Assembly: GCA_022885665.1 (NCBI GenBank) | Contig: JAGQDJ010000001.1 | Coordinates: forward strand, 486,229-550,228 | Source: Triops longicaudatus | Lineage: Eukaryota; Arthropoda; Branchiopoda; Notostraca; Triopsidae | Reading direction: 5' to 3' | Length of the DNA stretch: 64,000 nt | Shown here: positions 37,253 to 48,419 of the stretch, one piece after another | How the letters are laid out: each line of letters opens with the position of its first letter | Position numbering within the stretch: position 1 is the first letter of the stretch | Translations under genes and position numbers: made by a program | The notes under the pieces: model-generated | Databases searched by the model: none | The model's input: only the letters and a program-made list of their open reading frames with translations | Told to the model about the DNA's origin: nothing

Positions 37253-38399
37253 TCAAAATTCACTTTCCCACGTCCATGATTTCAAAAGATGGTCATAAAA
37301 CGAACAAGACGCCAAACCCCGTTCTCGAGTACCCAAAGATCGATTCCAACTCCAGTCGCAACCATACGCCAAGCTTCCGTGTTCCATAAAAGAGGCATCC
37401 AGCTGGAGGGCTTTATCAGGTTCGTACTGGACGATATGGAACCCATTATGCATTGCACCAATGAGCAAGTAGTTTCCTTCCGAGGGCTCCCATTTGACAC
37501 GCCAAAGGCCACCCCCTACGGCCAGTTCCATCAGCGAAGCTTTTAAACGCCTTTTATCCCAAATCCGCAACTGTTCGTCATAACTGTGGAGTAAAACAGA
37601 AAATGGTACTAAAACCTCAGTCTTATGCAAAACGTATGCGTTCATACCTCCCAGTAGCCAGGATATTAGCGTGATGGGTCGACCCTTGAATGCAAGTCAC
37701 GCCCATAGCATGCTGACGGTTCGTGAAGACAGCTCCTTCCATTCTAACATCCCATCCCTTCCATAGACAGTCATCGCCACCTTTGGGAAAGTTCATTGCA
37801 TAAGATAAAGAAACATGTAGCTGCACGGCGTTCTAACCTGAATAAATGACATTTTCATCTGACGGATCAAAGGCAGTAGTCCAAGCCTCGTAATCATGGG
37901 CTTTCCACGTCTTAGCAACTCGGGGTTGATCCTGATGATACTGGACTAGCGAAACACATCCTTTAGAATCACTCACGGTTAGGCATGATGAGGAGTGATA
38001 CGACCAGTCGCAGGCTAATGCTAAGCCGTCTTCTACAACGGGTTGAGACGAAAGAAGGCTAATGGAGGGAGTATCGGGGTTGACTGTGTATACAGCCAAG
38101 CAACCTGCAGCATTCGCTGATGCGAGCAAAAGAGGCGTTTCTTCTGACAGTCTGCGGTTGAACTTGAGATCTAAAACGCCTGGGGTTTCTACAGTACACA
38201 AGGGCTTCAAAGCGTCGCTACAGAAATCTGTGCTATGCAGAGTAATTCTTCCAATTCTTTCTTTTTCCGGTGAATCTTCTAACAATTGGTACGTGCCACA
38301 TACAAAATAGGAGCTACAATTGTCTCTAGGGACACATTCCACGGAGTCAGCGTAGAGTTGCGTGTCCCATGTGCCCACACTGGTCACTTTAGAAGGCAT
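37253..38399 (-). CDS. DPH7: DPH7, diphthine methylesterase (WD40 protein of diphthamide synthesis)
   Basis: Three exons on the minus strand: 38399-37838, 37780-37648, 37583-37253; introns of 57 and 64 bp, GT-AG; 1026 nt, 341 aa. The protein is a WD40 propeller. Diagnostic blocks are VLDLKFNRRL, DWSYHSSSCLTVSDSKG, the junction-spanning YSGGDDCLWKGWD and GSYDEQLRIWDKR, and a last blade with GGGLWRVKW and SCSFYDHLLKSW. This pattern is that of DPH7/WDR85, which removes the methyl ester from methylated diphthine on elongation factor 2, allowing the final amidation. The N terminus is somewhat shorter than in vertebrates (about 450 aa), similar to other small eukaryotic forms. The start is the first ATG of the open frame and lies only 50 nt beyond the CDK2AP1 stop on the same strand. 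It is convergent with the ABCA gene. Confidence 0.93.
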
Positions 38400-38430
38400 G
38401 ATCAAGTTTTTGAAAAAGAGTAATCGAGTT

Positions 38431-38436
38431 TTTATT
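38431..38436 (-). terminator. Poly(A) signal of CDK2AP1 in the 50-nt gap before DPH7
   Basis: AATAAA on the minus strand begins 14 nt after the CDK2AP1 stop. Cleavage at the usual 10-30 nt downstream would fall almost at the DPH7 ATG, so the CDK2AP1 3' end and the DPH7 5' end nearly coincide. Confidence 0.55.
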
Positions 38437-38449
38437 GAAGAGACAAGCC

Positions 38450-38835
38450 CTATTGACGGGCACTGCGTTCAGTTTCTAGTAAACACTCCCTCACTAAAAT
38501 GCGGGCGTGAACAATGCCTCTTTTGAGTCGTTCAGCACTACTTTTGCTTCCAGCGTAAGTTGGACGAATGTCTTTGCCCATGTCTTCAATCACCGCCAAA
38601 AGCTGAGCATACTTCGAAGGTTGTGGTTGCTGAGTAGTGCGAGCTAACGAAATATGGAATATATTACTAAAACGAAAATTATCATATATTTCATACTATG
38701 AACATTTTATATACTAATTTAATGTGAAAACGGATATAAACCTGAAGTGTCTGCTTCCTGAGCCTGAGAACCAGGGGCAACATTAGACTGGCTCACAGTG
38801 CCATTCGGTTCGATAGCTTGAACTTCATCATCCAT
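38450..38835 (-). CDS. CDK2AP1: CDK2AP1 / DOC-1 homologue (NuRD-associated small protein)
   Basis: Two coding exons on the minus strand: 38835-38742 and 38643-38450; intron 98 bp; 288 nt, 95 aa. The C-terminal two thirds carry the highly conserved DOC-1 core, recognisable as SKYAQLLAVIEDMGKDIRPT followed by YAGSKSSAERLKRGIVHAR and LVRECLLETER. The N-terminal 30 residues are polar and unconserved, and the protein is a little shorter than human CDK2AP1 (115 aa). The family is a subunit of the NuRD chromatin-remodelling complex and was first described as a CDK2-binding growth suppressor. The ATG follows an acceptor (ACTTGCAG ending at 38837) by one base, and a matching donor (AGCAG/GTACGT at 38885/38884) lies 48 nt upstream, so a 5'UTR exon is spliced on just before the start. 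DPH7 follows directly on the same strand. Confidence 0.95.
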
Positions 38836-38884
38836 CCTGCAAGTATTTTACGTATTTTATTGAACTCTGCAAGCTTTAACGTAC

Positions 38885-39000
38885 CTGCTAAATTCAGAAG
38901 ATTGAGGGAGCACAAGGAGCAAAAGCCATTCAGTGAAAGGGATTCACACAAGCGCTAACAACAGTATAGCAACAAAAGGCTTGAAAATGATTGGTCCAGA
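38885..39000 (-). promoter_or_regulatory. 5'UTR exon and promoter region of CDK2AP1 (CCAAT box)
   Basis: On the minus strand the sequence before the donor at 38884 is a plausible 5'UTR exon. About 105 nt upstream of that donor is a CCAAT box in the context GACCAATCA (complement of 38990-38994 and neighbours). Flanking sequence is richer in CpG than the surrounding DNA. The transcription start was not located. Confidence 0.4.
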
Positions 39001-40546
39001 GAGACAGTCAGACCGCGACTGTGACTTGCGAACCGCGCCAGTCTAAATTCGCGTCCTTACAACTTGCGACAACCTTTCCGTTTTCGAATTGTGCATAGTG
39101 TTTTCCTGACATAAAACTACGAAATTGGACAATATTTCTACCTCACGTCCAGGCGTTTAAAATGCCACAGTTTCTACATTAAAACCAGGTACTGTACCAA
39201 TTGTGTATGACAGGAAAAGCGCTGTAATGGGTCCCATCCGATGTGTATCACCATGCTTTACTTCCACTGTCCAATTCCGTATGCTGAGTTCCGCATTATG
39301 AATCAGCATATTTCTGTTGGTCTAATGAGTACTGAAGGTTTATTCCGCCTTTGATTTTTCAGAAACGCTTTTGGCGGGTATAAATTGCACTAAAGTTTTA
39401 TATAAACTTAGCTAAGCCATACCTAGACTTGACCTAACTTAACATCATTTAACTAGCCTAGCTTTTTGCGTAAATTTCATCATAACCTGTTGCCTCCGTT
39501 ACATGCGGTAAAATGGGATCAAATAAGTTAATTATGATAAGGCTTTGTCAGACATAGTTAGGTTAGGTTGGATTCCGGTAGATTAAGATAATCAAGCTTT
39601 AAGGCGGGGTAATGGAAAAGTAGCGTCCAAAGTATGAGGCATGATGCCCTACGGATAATATACCGACGTGTGTTTTCCCGTATTTTTGCAAGGCTATGTT
39701 ATCGACAAGGAATGGCATCCTTGTATTTTGATAAGCTTTAGCAACTTTTCGGTTTAGGCCTTCTGAATTCAAATTTTCGCCCATCCTTCAAACCAGGGGT
39801 TGTTTTCATTCCACTGTGGAATTCATTAGGAAAATTTTGCCCAGGTAATCAAAATTGGGACCACATTTTCTAAATGCCGAGTTTGAAGAGTTTAGCGAAA
39901 ACTGTAATAAATAAAATTTGCAATGAAGTTCGAAGTTAGATTTACGCACGTAATATTGTTGACTTAGGTAAATGCTGTAGAATGTTTTTCCCCCAACTCA
40001 CTTCTAAGACCGTTTTTTCGAATAAATAAAAATATTAGTCGGAATTGTAAAGTGGGGGTTAAAATGCTTTCTAAATAAACAGATAATCCAATAGCCCATT
40101 AATTAATAATGAAAAATAGCTTTACATAGCTTTACAGTGAATTATGTGGGCATTCAACTTTCCATTCATTTGGACAGAATATTCAAATAACCGTTATTCA
40201 GTTAAGTGTAGATACGATTGTATGTGTGCCCTACGGCATCCTCAACTTTAAGTAAATTAAGCATGACTAAATATCTGCGTACTCCTTGTATTTATTCTCA
40301 AGGTAGAAATTTAGGTGAAAATCTTTGTTATTTTGAGTAATCACTGTGTCGTTTTTATATATGCAGGGTGGGCCATAGGTCCCAGTACCCCCTTTGTTCT
40401 TTTACCTGTAAAAAATAATAGTAATAATAACAATAAAAAGAATTTAAACAATAAATAAAATCACGCATGGAAAGTGTTCGATCACACGCTCTCAACGTTC
40501 GGAAGAAATTTCGCAAAGTCATCGTGATGGTAGCCATCTTCATGCC

Positions 40547-40608
40547 CAGGCCGGATTTCCCTAAAGGACAACGTAGGCCTTGGCCTAGGGCGCAGCAATA
40601 AGGGGGCG
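40547..40608 (+). mobile_element. Possible hAT-derived repeat end
   Basis: The stretch starts CAGGCCGGATTTCCC and continues with a block containing GTAGGCCTTGGCCTAGGGCG, resembling the degenerate ends of hAT-related repeats common in arthropod genomes. I found no partner inverted terminus or duplication within the next kilobase, so it is at most one end. It is followed by an AT-rich tract. Confidence 0.35.
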
Positions 40609-41357
40609 CAAAAGAGAAGAAACTAAAATATTAAAAAAAAAATATATTATCTTAAAAATTTTACAGATTATCTTGAAAAGTTAATTTAAAAGCTTTTTTT
40701 TTAAAAAAAGAAAACATCGAAATATATTAAATAAATTGGACGGTACATTTACGTAGTCTTAATACCTGGTTTTCTAACTCTCCTGATGTAATCAGCCAAA
40801 ATTGTACCAAACCCAGAAATTCTTTGAATGTGTTGTATATTTATTCTGCAAAGATTTGGCATCCGTGCTATGTGACGAACTCGCCCATCGGAAATGTCAC
40901 GTAACTGAAAGAACTGAAAAATTTTCGATTGTCTAAAGGCACAAGAAAGAAATCCTACTAGGTCTACCAATCATAGTGTGTGGTGGTGGTGTGGTGAAGG
41001 TGTGTGGTGGACTGCTGAAGTTTCAGGACTCGTTTGTTTCAGATTTACTTTTCTTAATTTGTCCTTTTATTTTTCTTTAAGAGCTCAGCGATATACGCAG
41101 TAAATTATTGTTCAAAAGAAACTTCTTCAGAAAATATTTTCACGGAATTTCTAACATTGCCTTCAAGTTTTAATTAAAATTTCCTACGGTGCTGCTAATA
41201 GCCCCTCAGCGTGTGGAACTCCAGAATCTAAAAGAAGACTTTTGTGACGGTGAAGTTTAGTTTAAACGTGTGATTGCTATATCGTCAAGTTTTTCGAAAA
41301 ATTCTTAGTTTTAAACATGGAGAAAAAAATTCTTGCAAGGATTATTTTCCGAAGCTC

Positions 41358-41422
41358 CTAATGTGACCAATGTGACGATTTGTCACCCTAATGTGACGAT
41401 TTGTCACCCTAATGTGACGATT
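41358..41422 (+). repeat. Tandem 21-bp repeat with internal palindrome
   Basis: Two perfect 21-bp copies (41369-41389 and 41390-41410) are flanked by partial copies (41358-41368, 41411-41422). Each full copy contains GTGAC and GTCAC separated by five bases, so the strand can fold into repeated small hairpins. The surroundings are non-coding. Confidence 0.85.
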
Positions 41423-44400
41423 GTATGAAGTCCACTCATGTTTTCCAAAACAAAAGTACATCTAAATTGGAAAACTTTTAAAGCGACTTTTCCAGTCATG
41501 GGGGTAAAATTGTGCTCTGGAATCGGGTGCAAAAGAATCCTGCCCTGTGCGGGCCGTCAGGAATCAACAACAATGAGTTAAAAGTCCGATCAACTCCGCT
41601 TTGGTTTAACTTTCCCAACGAAAAATCTCTGTTACTGGACACAAGTCTGTTATAGGACTTCCGCTTTGATATCTGCAGATAGATCTAATGTTTGTAATTT
41701 TTTATCGAAAAGCACTCTTGGAAGATTAACTGTTTTAGACTTTTCTGTTACCAAATAATCCCAGCCGAGCTTAGCTCGTGTCGCACTAGCTTGGTTGCTC
41801 GCCCTACATCGGGTATTTTCTACTGTTTAACCTGTCCAGTTTTATTTACGCAGTAACTAAAAATATTACTTATTACTTCCACCTAACTAGTTGCTGCTGC
41901 CACCTTTTGAGAGACTTAGTAGCATATCTTTATCCTCGAGTTCTGTATTAAGCTTTAATTATTCTTATCACGAAAACTACTGCATTTGGGGTCTATTTGA
42001 TGTAAGCTGACACTACGTCGATTACAGCGCAATTTATGCGCTAGAAGCCCACGTTTGATTATGCAAATGTGTCGACATGGTAAGCTTATGCTCAAAAAGT
42101 GTCGGAACTGTACGTTCTAACCCGTTTAGCGTTTACACATGCGGCCATCAAACAAGGCTTTTGTCTTCTCAGAGCGATTTTACTTGTTCTGAGTGTCTTC
42201 TTACCTCTTTTTTGTGCATGTATCTCGTTTCCATTAGCACTTTCGTCTCTTTCACTCATTCGGGTTTGGTGGTTCGTTCGTGCGAAATAATTTCTCTCCC
42301 CTGATGCTTCTGAGCAGCGTCATTATCTGTTCTTGGGACTTCCAAAGAAACGAGTCATCTATAACTTTCTTCTTTTTTGCTTTCATCTACTCTTTTCTCC
42401 GGTGTCTCGCTCTGCAATTTTCCAATCTGGCGCGCCCTTTGCCCTTTACTTTGCTATTTGTCTTATTCGGGGCACTGAACTAAAATCGTTGGAGACGTCA
42501 ATATGGTCACGTCTTGTAAAGCCTCTCATCCGTCAGGCTCGTAAAGGTGAAAATATGTCTAAATCAGCTTTTGGTCAGCACTTATTTTTTGTCACCAATC
42601 TCCTAGAACTCCTTTCCTTTTTTACGATATCGTGGCCTCCTCTTCCCAAGAACTTTACCTTGAAGGTTCGCAAGACCGAACACACTAGCACACACGCGTT
42701 CACTCGCATATGGTTCTCGCATCTCGCCTAATCCATCACAAAACCTAGGATCCTCTAAACAAATCTCTAAAGCCCCAAATCCATCGCTCAACACGTTTAT
42801 CCTCTTAAAAAAATATTGCGTGAAACTTATTATCAGAGATTTTGTAGAGGAACCCATCTTTAACGAAAAGCCTCATCTTCCCTCTGATTTATCGGCTTTG
42901 TTATGTAAAAAACGAGAAGGAATTTCCGTGGAAAGAAAAGAAAAATAGAACAGGTCGCTTGCAGGAGCTAAAAACTGTCCTGTAGACATTTTCCTTCCAA
43001 AATGAAGAAAAATGCGACTGCTCAAGAGGCAAAAATGAAAGATTATCTATCTATTATTTTCCGCTTCTGTATTTTTCTTCGACAAGAACGTACAATAGCC
43101 CCAGTTGGAGGTAAACTTTAGGACTCATTTATTATTCAAAGTGGTCGAGGAAAGCTAAAGTTTTTTTTGTGGAAGAGAAGATTAAGCAGGTGCCGTCGTT
43201 GACCAATCTATTTTCAACCTTTTTGGCCATTAATATCTTGGAACTGCGTCCCATCTGTCGTATTTTAGGCGTTTTTCTGTTAAAAAATCACATCACAGGA
43301 ATGAAAAACGGTACACTTGTTAAATGGAACTATAGCGCCATTTGCACCCACCTCACCCCAAATCTTCCGTTGGTGAGGTGTCGTAAAACTTGGACTACAA
43401 AGCTTTCGAAGTTGACAATGGGATCACCAAGTCAAAAACAAAAGAAAAAGGTACATTTTCTTTGCGAAAATGAATACCTCTTCCAAAGAAGAGAAAATCT
43501 CTACTTTATTTGGGCGAAGGGGATACAAGTCGTTTTTGCGAAGGCAGAAGCAACAAAAAGGAGACAAACAACGGCATGGAAGCTTAGACCATTACTTGCA
43601 TCTCGAAGTGTTGCTCGGTTAGCAAGCTTGTAAAAGCTGGGTGGTAAAGTAGCAAGCCTATATCCATTATTGACAAGTGGCGAAACCGTCTTTCTTTACT
43701 ATTGCGGATAAGAAACTGCTACTGAACCCCAAAAAAAGTAGGTGTGTCAGGATTGGAAATGGACTAAGAAAGTTCTTTTTGGGACTCTGGGGTGGTAGAT
43801 GGGCATTTAGGAGGAGTGGTAAAAAAAGAGGAAGGATTATTGATGTACGCGAAAGCTGTCAACACCATTCTTAGTCTTGATTGGCTTTCTGGTTTCGGGA
43901 CAATATTTTCTTTGCTGATTTTTTCTCTATAACCCCTTGACACTTATTGCCTTTTTTCTTCTTGGTTTTGACTCATTTCGAAGTTCAAAGCAGACGTAGA
44001 GCGTCAACTAGACGGAGCGACGCTTTGATCTGTAACGGCTGTGCGAAGAAGTTTTATTATTCTACATTAAAATAACTTGTGTGGGGAGAGAAAAAACGGC
44101 GTAGAAGCTTGGGCTAGCGGCGTCCCGCGTTCAGAGTCAATGCGAATTGTGTGAGATGGGGTAATATCTAAACTACCAATTCGTGACGAGCATCCCGCGT
44201 CTGGGACATTCCCGTATGTTTGTTGCTTACATGGAGCCGTTTCGCGGGCCAAGAGTGTTCATTGTTGGTTGGCGGACAAGTTACGAGGCGAATTTGGTAT
44301 CGTTCCAAAGAGCAGCTTCCTCCCAGAATTTCATACACTTCGGCAGGGAATTACGGGGTGTTGCGGGTTGAAAGAGTGAAGACGGCCCGGCGTGGTGATT

Positions 44401-44710
44401 TTTCTTTAACTCCAAGGGGAGGCAAAGGGAGATTGAGTTGGAGGAGCAGCAACATTTGCTTGCTAACTGACTGGACTGGACTGGACTTCGCGGAACTTTT
44501 GATTTAAGTTTGAAGCTCTCAGAAGCAGAGCAAGTCGACCGAAAATACCCGCTCTGAGGAAAGAACCCCAACTTGGATTAAGGGAAGGAGAATAAGAGCT
44601 TTTCATATAGCTTTTAGCTCGTGTGCTTGTTTCGGTGCACTGCACAGGGTCAAAACACATCTTGGAGCAGAATCTTAGCTGTATGTCTACGTTATTATTT
44701 TTTATTTTTT

Positions 44711-44737
44711 GGGTGGTGGGGTGGGTGGTGGGATGGG
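44711..44737 (+). repeat. G-rich tract with quadruplex potential
   Basis: Five runs of three or four G with spacers of one to four bases directly follow a T-rich stretch. The pattern satisfies the standard quadruplex rule. No gene is recognised nearby. Confidence 0.5.
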
Positions 44738-47700
44738 AGGTGATAGTGAGTAGGAACAGGTTTTATTAGAAACTGTGTTAGGGGTTTCGCTCCCCATTGA
44801 CGCGTCCATCGCTCAAAGGTCACCTTTTGACAGCATTTGGCAGAAGATTTGGGTTGTGTGGCAACGAGTTATATCTTCTATAGGAAGTCAGCGTTCTGGA
44901 GATATTTGACACGTTTTTTATACATATATATATATTTTGTCTCTATAGGAAAGCGCCCTTTTCAGGGTTCTGGCGTGATCGTATTCCGGCGGAGGGGTTG
45001 AAGGAATTGAATCTAGTTATTGAATGAGATGGAGCAAGCTTGCCTTCTTGTTCCCTTCCCATTTTTTTTCTTATTTTGTTAGTAATCGAGATCAAGTCTC
45101 GCGTCAACTTTGTTTTAGGGGCATGGGAAGAGTTGCGAGAAGGGTAAGACTCGTAGAAGTTTGACATGTTGGAACGTGTGTCCGTGTTTCCCTGTCCTAC
45201 GCGTTTTAGGGCTCTTCGCTTATGTATATATGCTCTCTGACTTATTGATTTAGAAAAAAAGAAGCGTTGCAGTGAATAAAAGGGGAGAAGTGTTGAGAAG
45301 GCCGAAAGTGTGAAAGATGGGAGAAGTTAAGCTGGTTATTAACTTTGCCGACAAACTGTCCTGCCGTTGTTTCAACTAAAGACATTGAGATCAGCTTTTC
45401 CTTTTTTTTAATTCCAAGGAGTTCACCCCTTTTGACATTGTTTTCCCCCCTTTGTCTCCTTGTCTTCATTTTCGTATTAAGTTTCCCTTTTCAAATCAAG
45501 TGGCGTAACATAAGTGCAACTTCTCTACTTTCTTTATATGCAGAAACTGTGATAGGGCCCATCTCTTTTTGGCGTGTTGCGTGATTGGCCTTCTTTGTCA
45601 GTCAGAAATGTAGAACGACTATTTAGAATAATTTTGTGTGTCAATGTTTTATTTCAGCTTCGAGTATGACAACCTTATCGAACTTTCAACTCGTAAATTT
45701 TTAGAATGTAGATATTACTGCGAGCAAAAAAAAAAAAAAAAAATTCTCCATTAGACAAAGTTCTTTGCCCTTATTAAGGCTATTGAAGCTGATTTACCGT
45801 TGTTACCGGCAGAAGTAGTCAACCTAACGAATTTAAAACGCTTGAAGTACGCTTATGAGCTAGCAATCTCACAAACTAGGCTTTCGAGTTTCCTGGCGTG
45901 CATTTTGCGTAGCTAATGATATTGGTACAAGTCTTCGGCTAGTGAAGGTAAATCAGCCTGAAGAGGCTTAACCAGACCATCCTGCTTTGGCAAGTACGGT
46001 TTTTGGTTCACTTTAGTAGTTCGTTTAAAGAGTAATGTATATTACTAAGTGTAGGGCAAACGCAAAATACTTTTTTTTGTGTGTGTGAACTGGAATATTG
46101 CCTGAAGTTGTACTAGCTAGGAAAGATGATTCCGAAGATCACTGCATTGTTGAAAAAAGGTAAGATCAATGACCATTTTCAATGATGGTGGTGGGGGAGG
46201 GAGGGTGTCGAGCGCTACTCCAACAGTGTCAGATAAGTTAAAAAAAGTAGCCAATTTTCTTTTTAATTATGTGGGCCACATAAAATAATTCATTGAAATT
46301 AACTAAGAATAATTTACTTTAATCGCAGTCGTTTTTCAGCTCAGTAATACTTAGTGCGCACTGAGCTCGATACTGTCTACCTATTATATTCTTTAAATTA
46401 TGCCATGGATTAGTAATCTGTTATACAGGCTTAATCGGTATTGCAACCAAGTCGTTTATACTTCTGCGATTAGAACAGTTTGTTCTATTTGTATAAAATT
46501 ACGTTATTTATTTCGCTCCGCAGCATCGCTCTTCTTTTCATGGCTCATGTAACACTACGGAGAACTGGTGGCTGTCAGTTAAAAAACTGCCCACTAATAT
46601 ATGTTTCACTTCGAAACATTTTATAAAAACGGTGCGTGAACCAACGCGAAAGTGCCCTGTTTTGTAATGAATGTAAATCAACTAAGATTTGCATTGAACT
46701 ATCGCATACTTGTAATAAAAACGGGAACCAATAATGAACGAGCTGTATCTTTGTGAACGAACTGATTTAGTTCAGATTTGCTGTTTTTCCCCTAGAAAAT
46801 ATGTTTTTGTCTCTCCGTTTTTTTTTCACAACTTTTTGCGTTATTCACTGGATTTTACTCATTGTGACTTTATATATCTGCAGCTCAGCATGTATGAATT
46901 TCAGTTGCACTATACCTTTTCTATGGCATCTGGAAGCCTGAAACCTGAATATAGCCTACCCATGTAACCTAAATAAATAACCGAAGAAAAAGAAGCTGAT
47001 AATGTGTCGTACGTTGCCAGCCTTACAAATAATAAAAACAAATGTAAGCATGTTAAGTAAGAAAATGCACCATATAGTAAGCGTTAGGAGAATTTTCTTG
47101 GTGAAGTTTTTTATTTAAAAAAAAATTAGAACACGAAAAAGCCCTACCTGTAGAACATGGGAACTTTACCAGCCTTTTAACAAGTGTCGATAACAGAAAG
47201 AGCACAACTGTGACCTAAGAAAATGTAAGCAAACATACACGTCCCTAAACCGATAGTGTTTCCACTTTCCTTATAAGTTTAATGTATTGGTTGCTACGTT
47301 TTGTTCAATTGCATGTTCTACGCATTATGGAAGGATGTTTCCTTTTGGATAACATTCTATATTTGTTCCACCGTAATAATTTGGATGTTAAAAGCTCTTG
47401 AAACTGTTGTCCATTTTTGAATTCTTCCACTTTTATGCGCAGGATAGAAACGCTCGATGGTTGCCTAGGTTAACTAATTGGTGCAACGAGGAGCTTTCTC
47501 GATATAGCACCAACTGACGTCAATTGAAGAACTTTTATTTCCCAGTTTTGAAACTCCTGCTACTTTTCGAAGTGGCTCTGTAGCTTCTACTCGTCTTAAC
47601 ACTAATCTTCTGAAAGTTGTGGCCAAAGAATTAACGTCACCACTATAAACAAAGTGCTAGGTGCTAACGCTGATAATGCATTATGGTTCATGTACAGTTA

Positions 47701-48234
47701 TAAGCTTGTGAAATAACTTTAACTTTTCCAGGGATAGTTACTACTTGGTCTTTAAGCCAAATAAGTGTATTTTATCTATTTATTTTTAAACCCAATGCCT
47801 GTAATGTATGTAAATGACGGATCTGCATTTTTCGTTAGGCATTCCTTAAAATAGCTTTAGTTCTGCTCTTTAGGAATAATATCTAGTAGTAAAAACGTCC
47901 GTGAGTGCCGACGCAGATTGGGGAAACTAGGTGTACAACGTTAATGTTTTGTGTTGGCAGTACAACTGAAAAATTGCGGGTTACATTCCATTTATGTGTA
48001 AAGACATCGCTACATTAACGTTTAACGAGAACATAGTTGCTGCCACCAAATTGTTTATTCTAATGCCGGGAAACATCCTTCCCTATTAATTACTCGGAGC
48101 ATTCTACCTATTTTACCACTAAATACGTATTCTGTAACGTGGCCATTATCGTTGTATACACTTTAGCTTACACTTGCTTAAGCAAACATAACGGAGAAAA
48201 ACTTGGCTGCTCGGTAGTTTGCTTTCCGTCATTG

Positions 48235-48419
48235 TCAAAATGCGGGCCCGTAGCCAGGGGGCTTACTACCCCCCCCCCCCCCCACAGAAATTTGTGCGTT
48301 ATAATGGTGAACATAGGCGAAAATCAGATGTCCAGTAAAATTGTGTATTGACCCACCCGCCTCCGATACTCTCGAAACCCCCTCCGAACCAACATCCCTG
48401 CTATGGTGCTGTTAAAACG
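48235..48419. mobile_element. Second, more degenerate hAT-type MITE
   Basis: The left end CGGGCCCGTAGCCAGGGGG at 48243 closely matches the terminus of the element at 23607. A decayed inverted copy (TGCTATGGTGCTG) ends at 48411. The flanks TCAAAATG (48235-48242) and TTAAAACG (48412-48419) agree at six of eight positions, differing by transitions only, as expected for an old 8-bp duplication. A 15-base C-run occurs inside (48269-48283), as in the first copy. Confidence 0.55.

Noticed and set aside
39557..39571. TTAGG-like repeats (GTTAGGTTAGGTTGG)
   Set aside because: About two and a half copies of the arthropod telomere unit are too few to indicate a telomeric tract and are common by chance and as dispersed short arrays.
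42333..42731. 132-codon + strand frame
   Set aside because: Aromatic-rich, low-complexity translation of pyrimidine-rich DNA; no conserved features.
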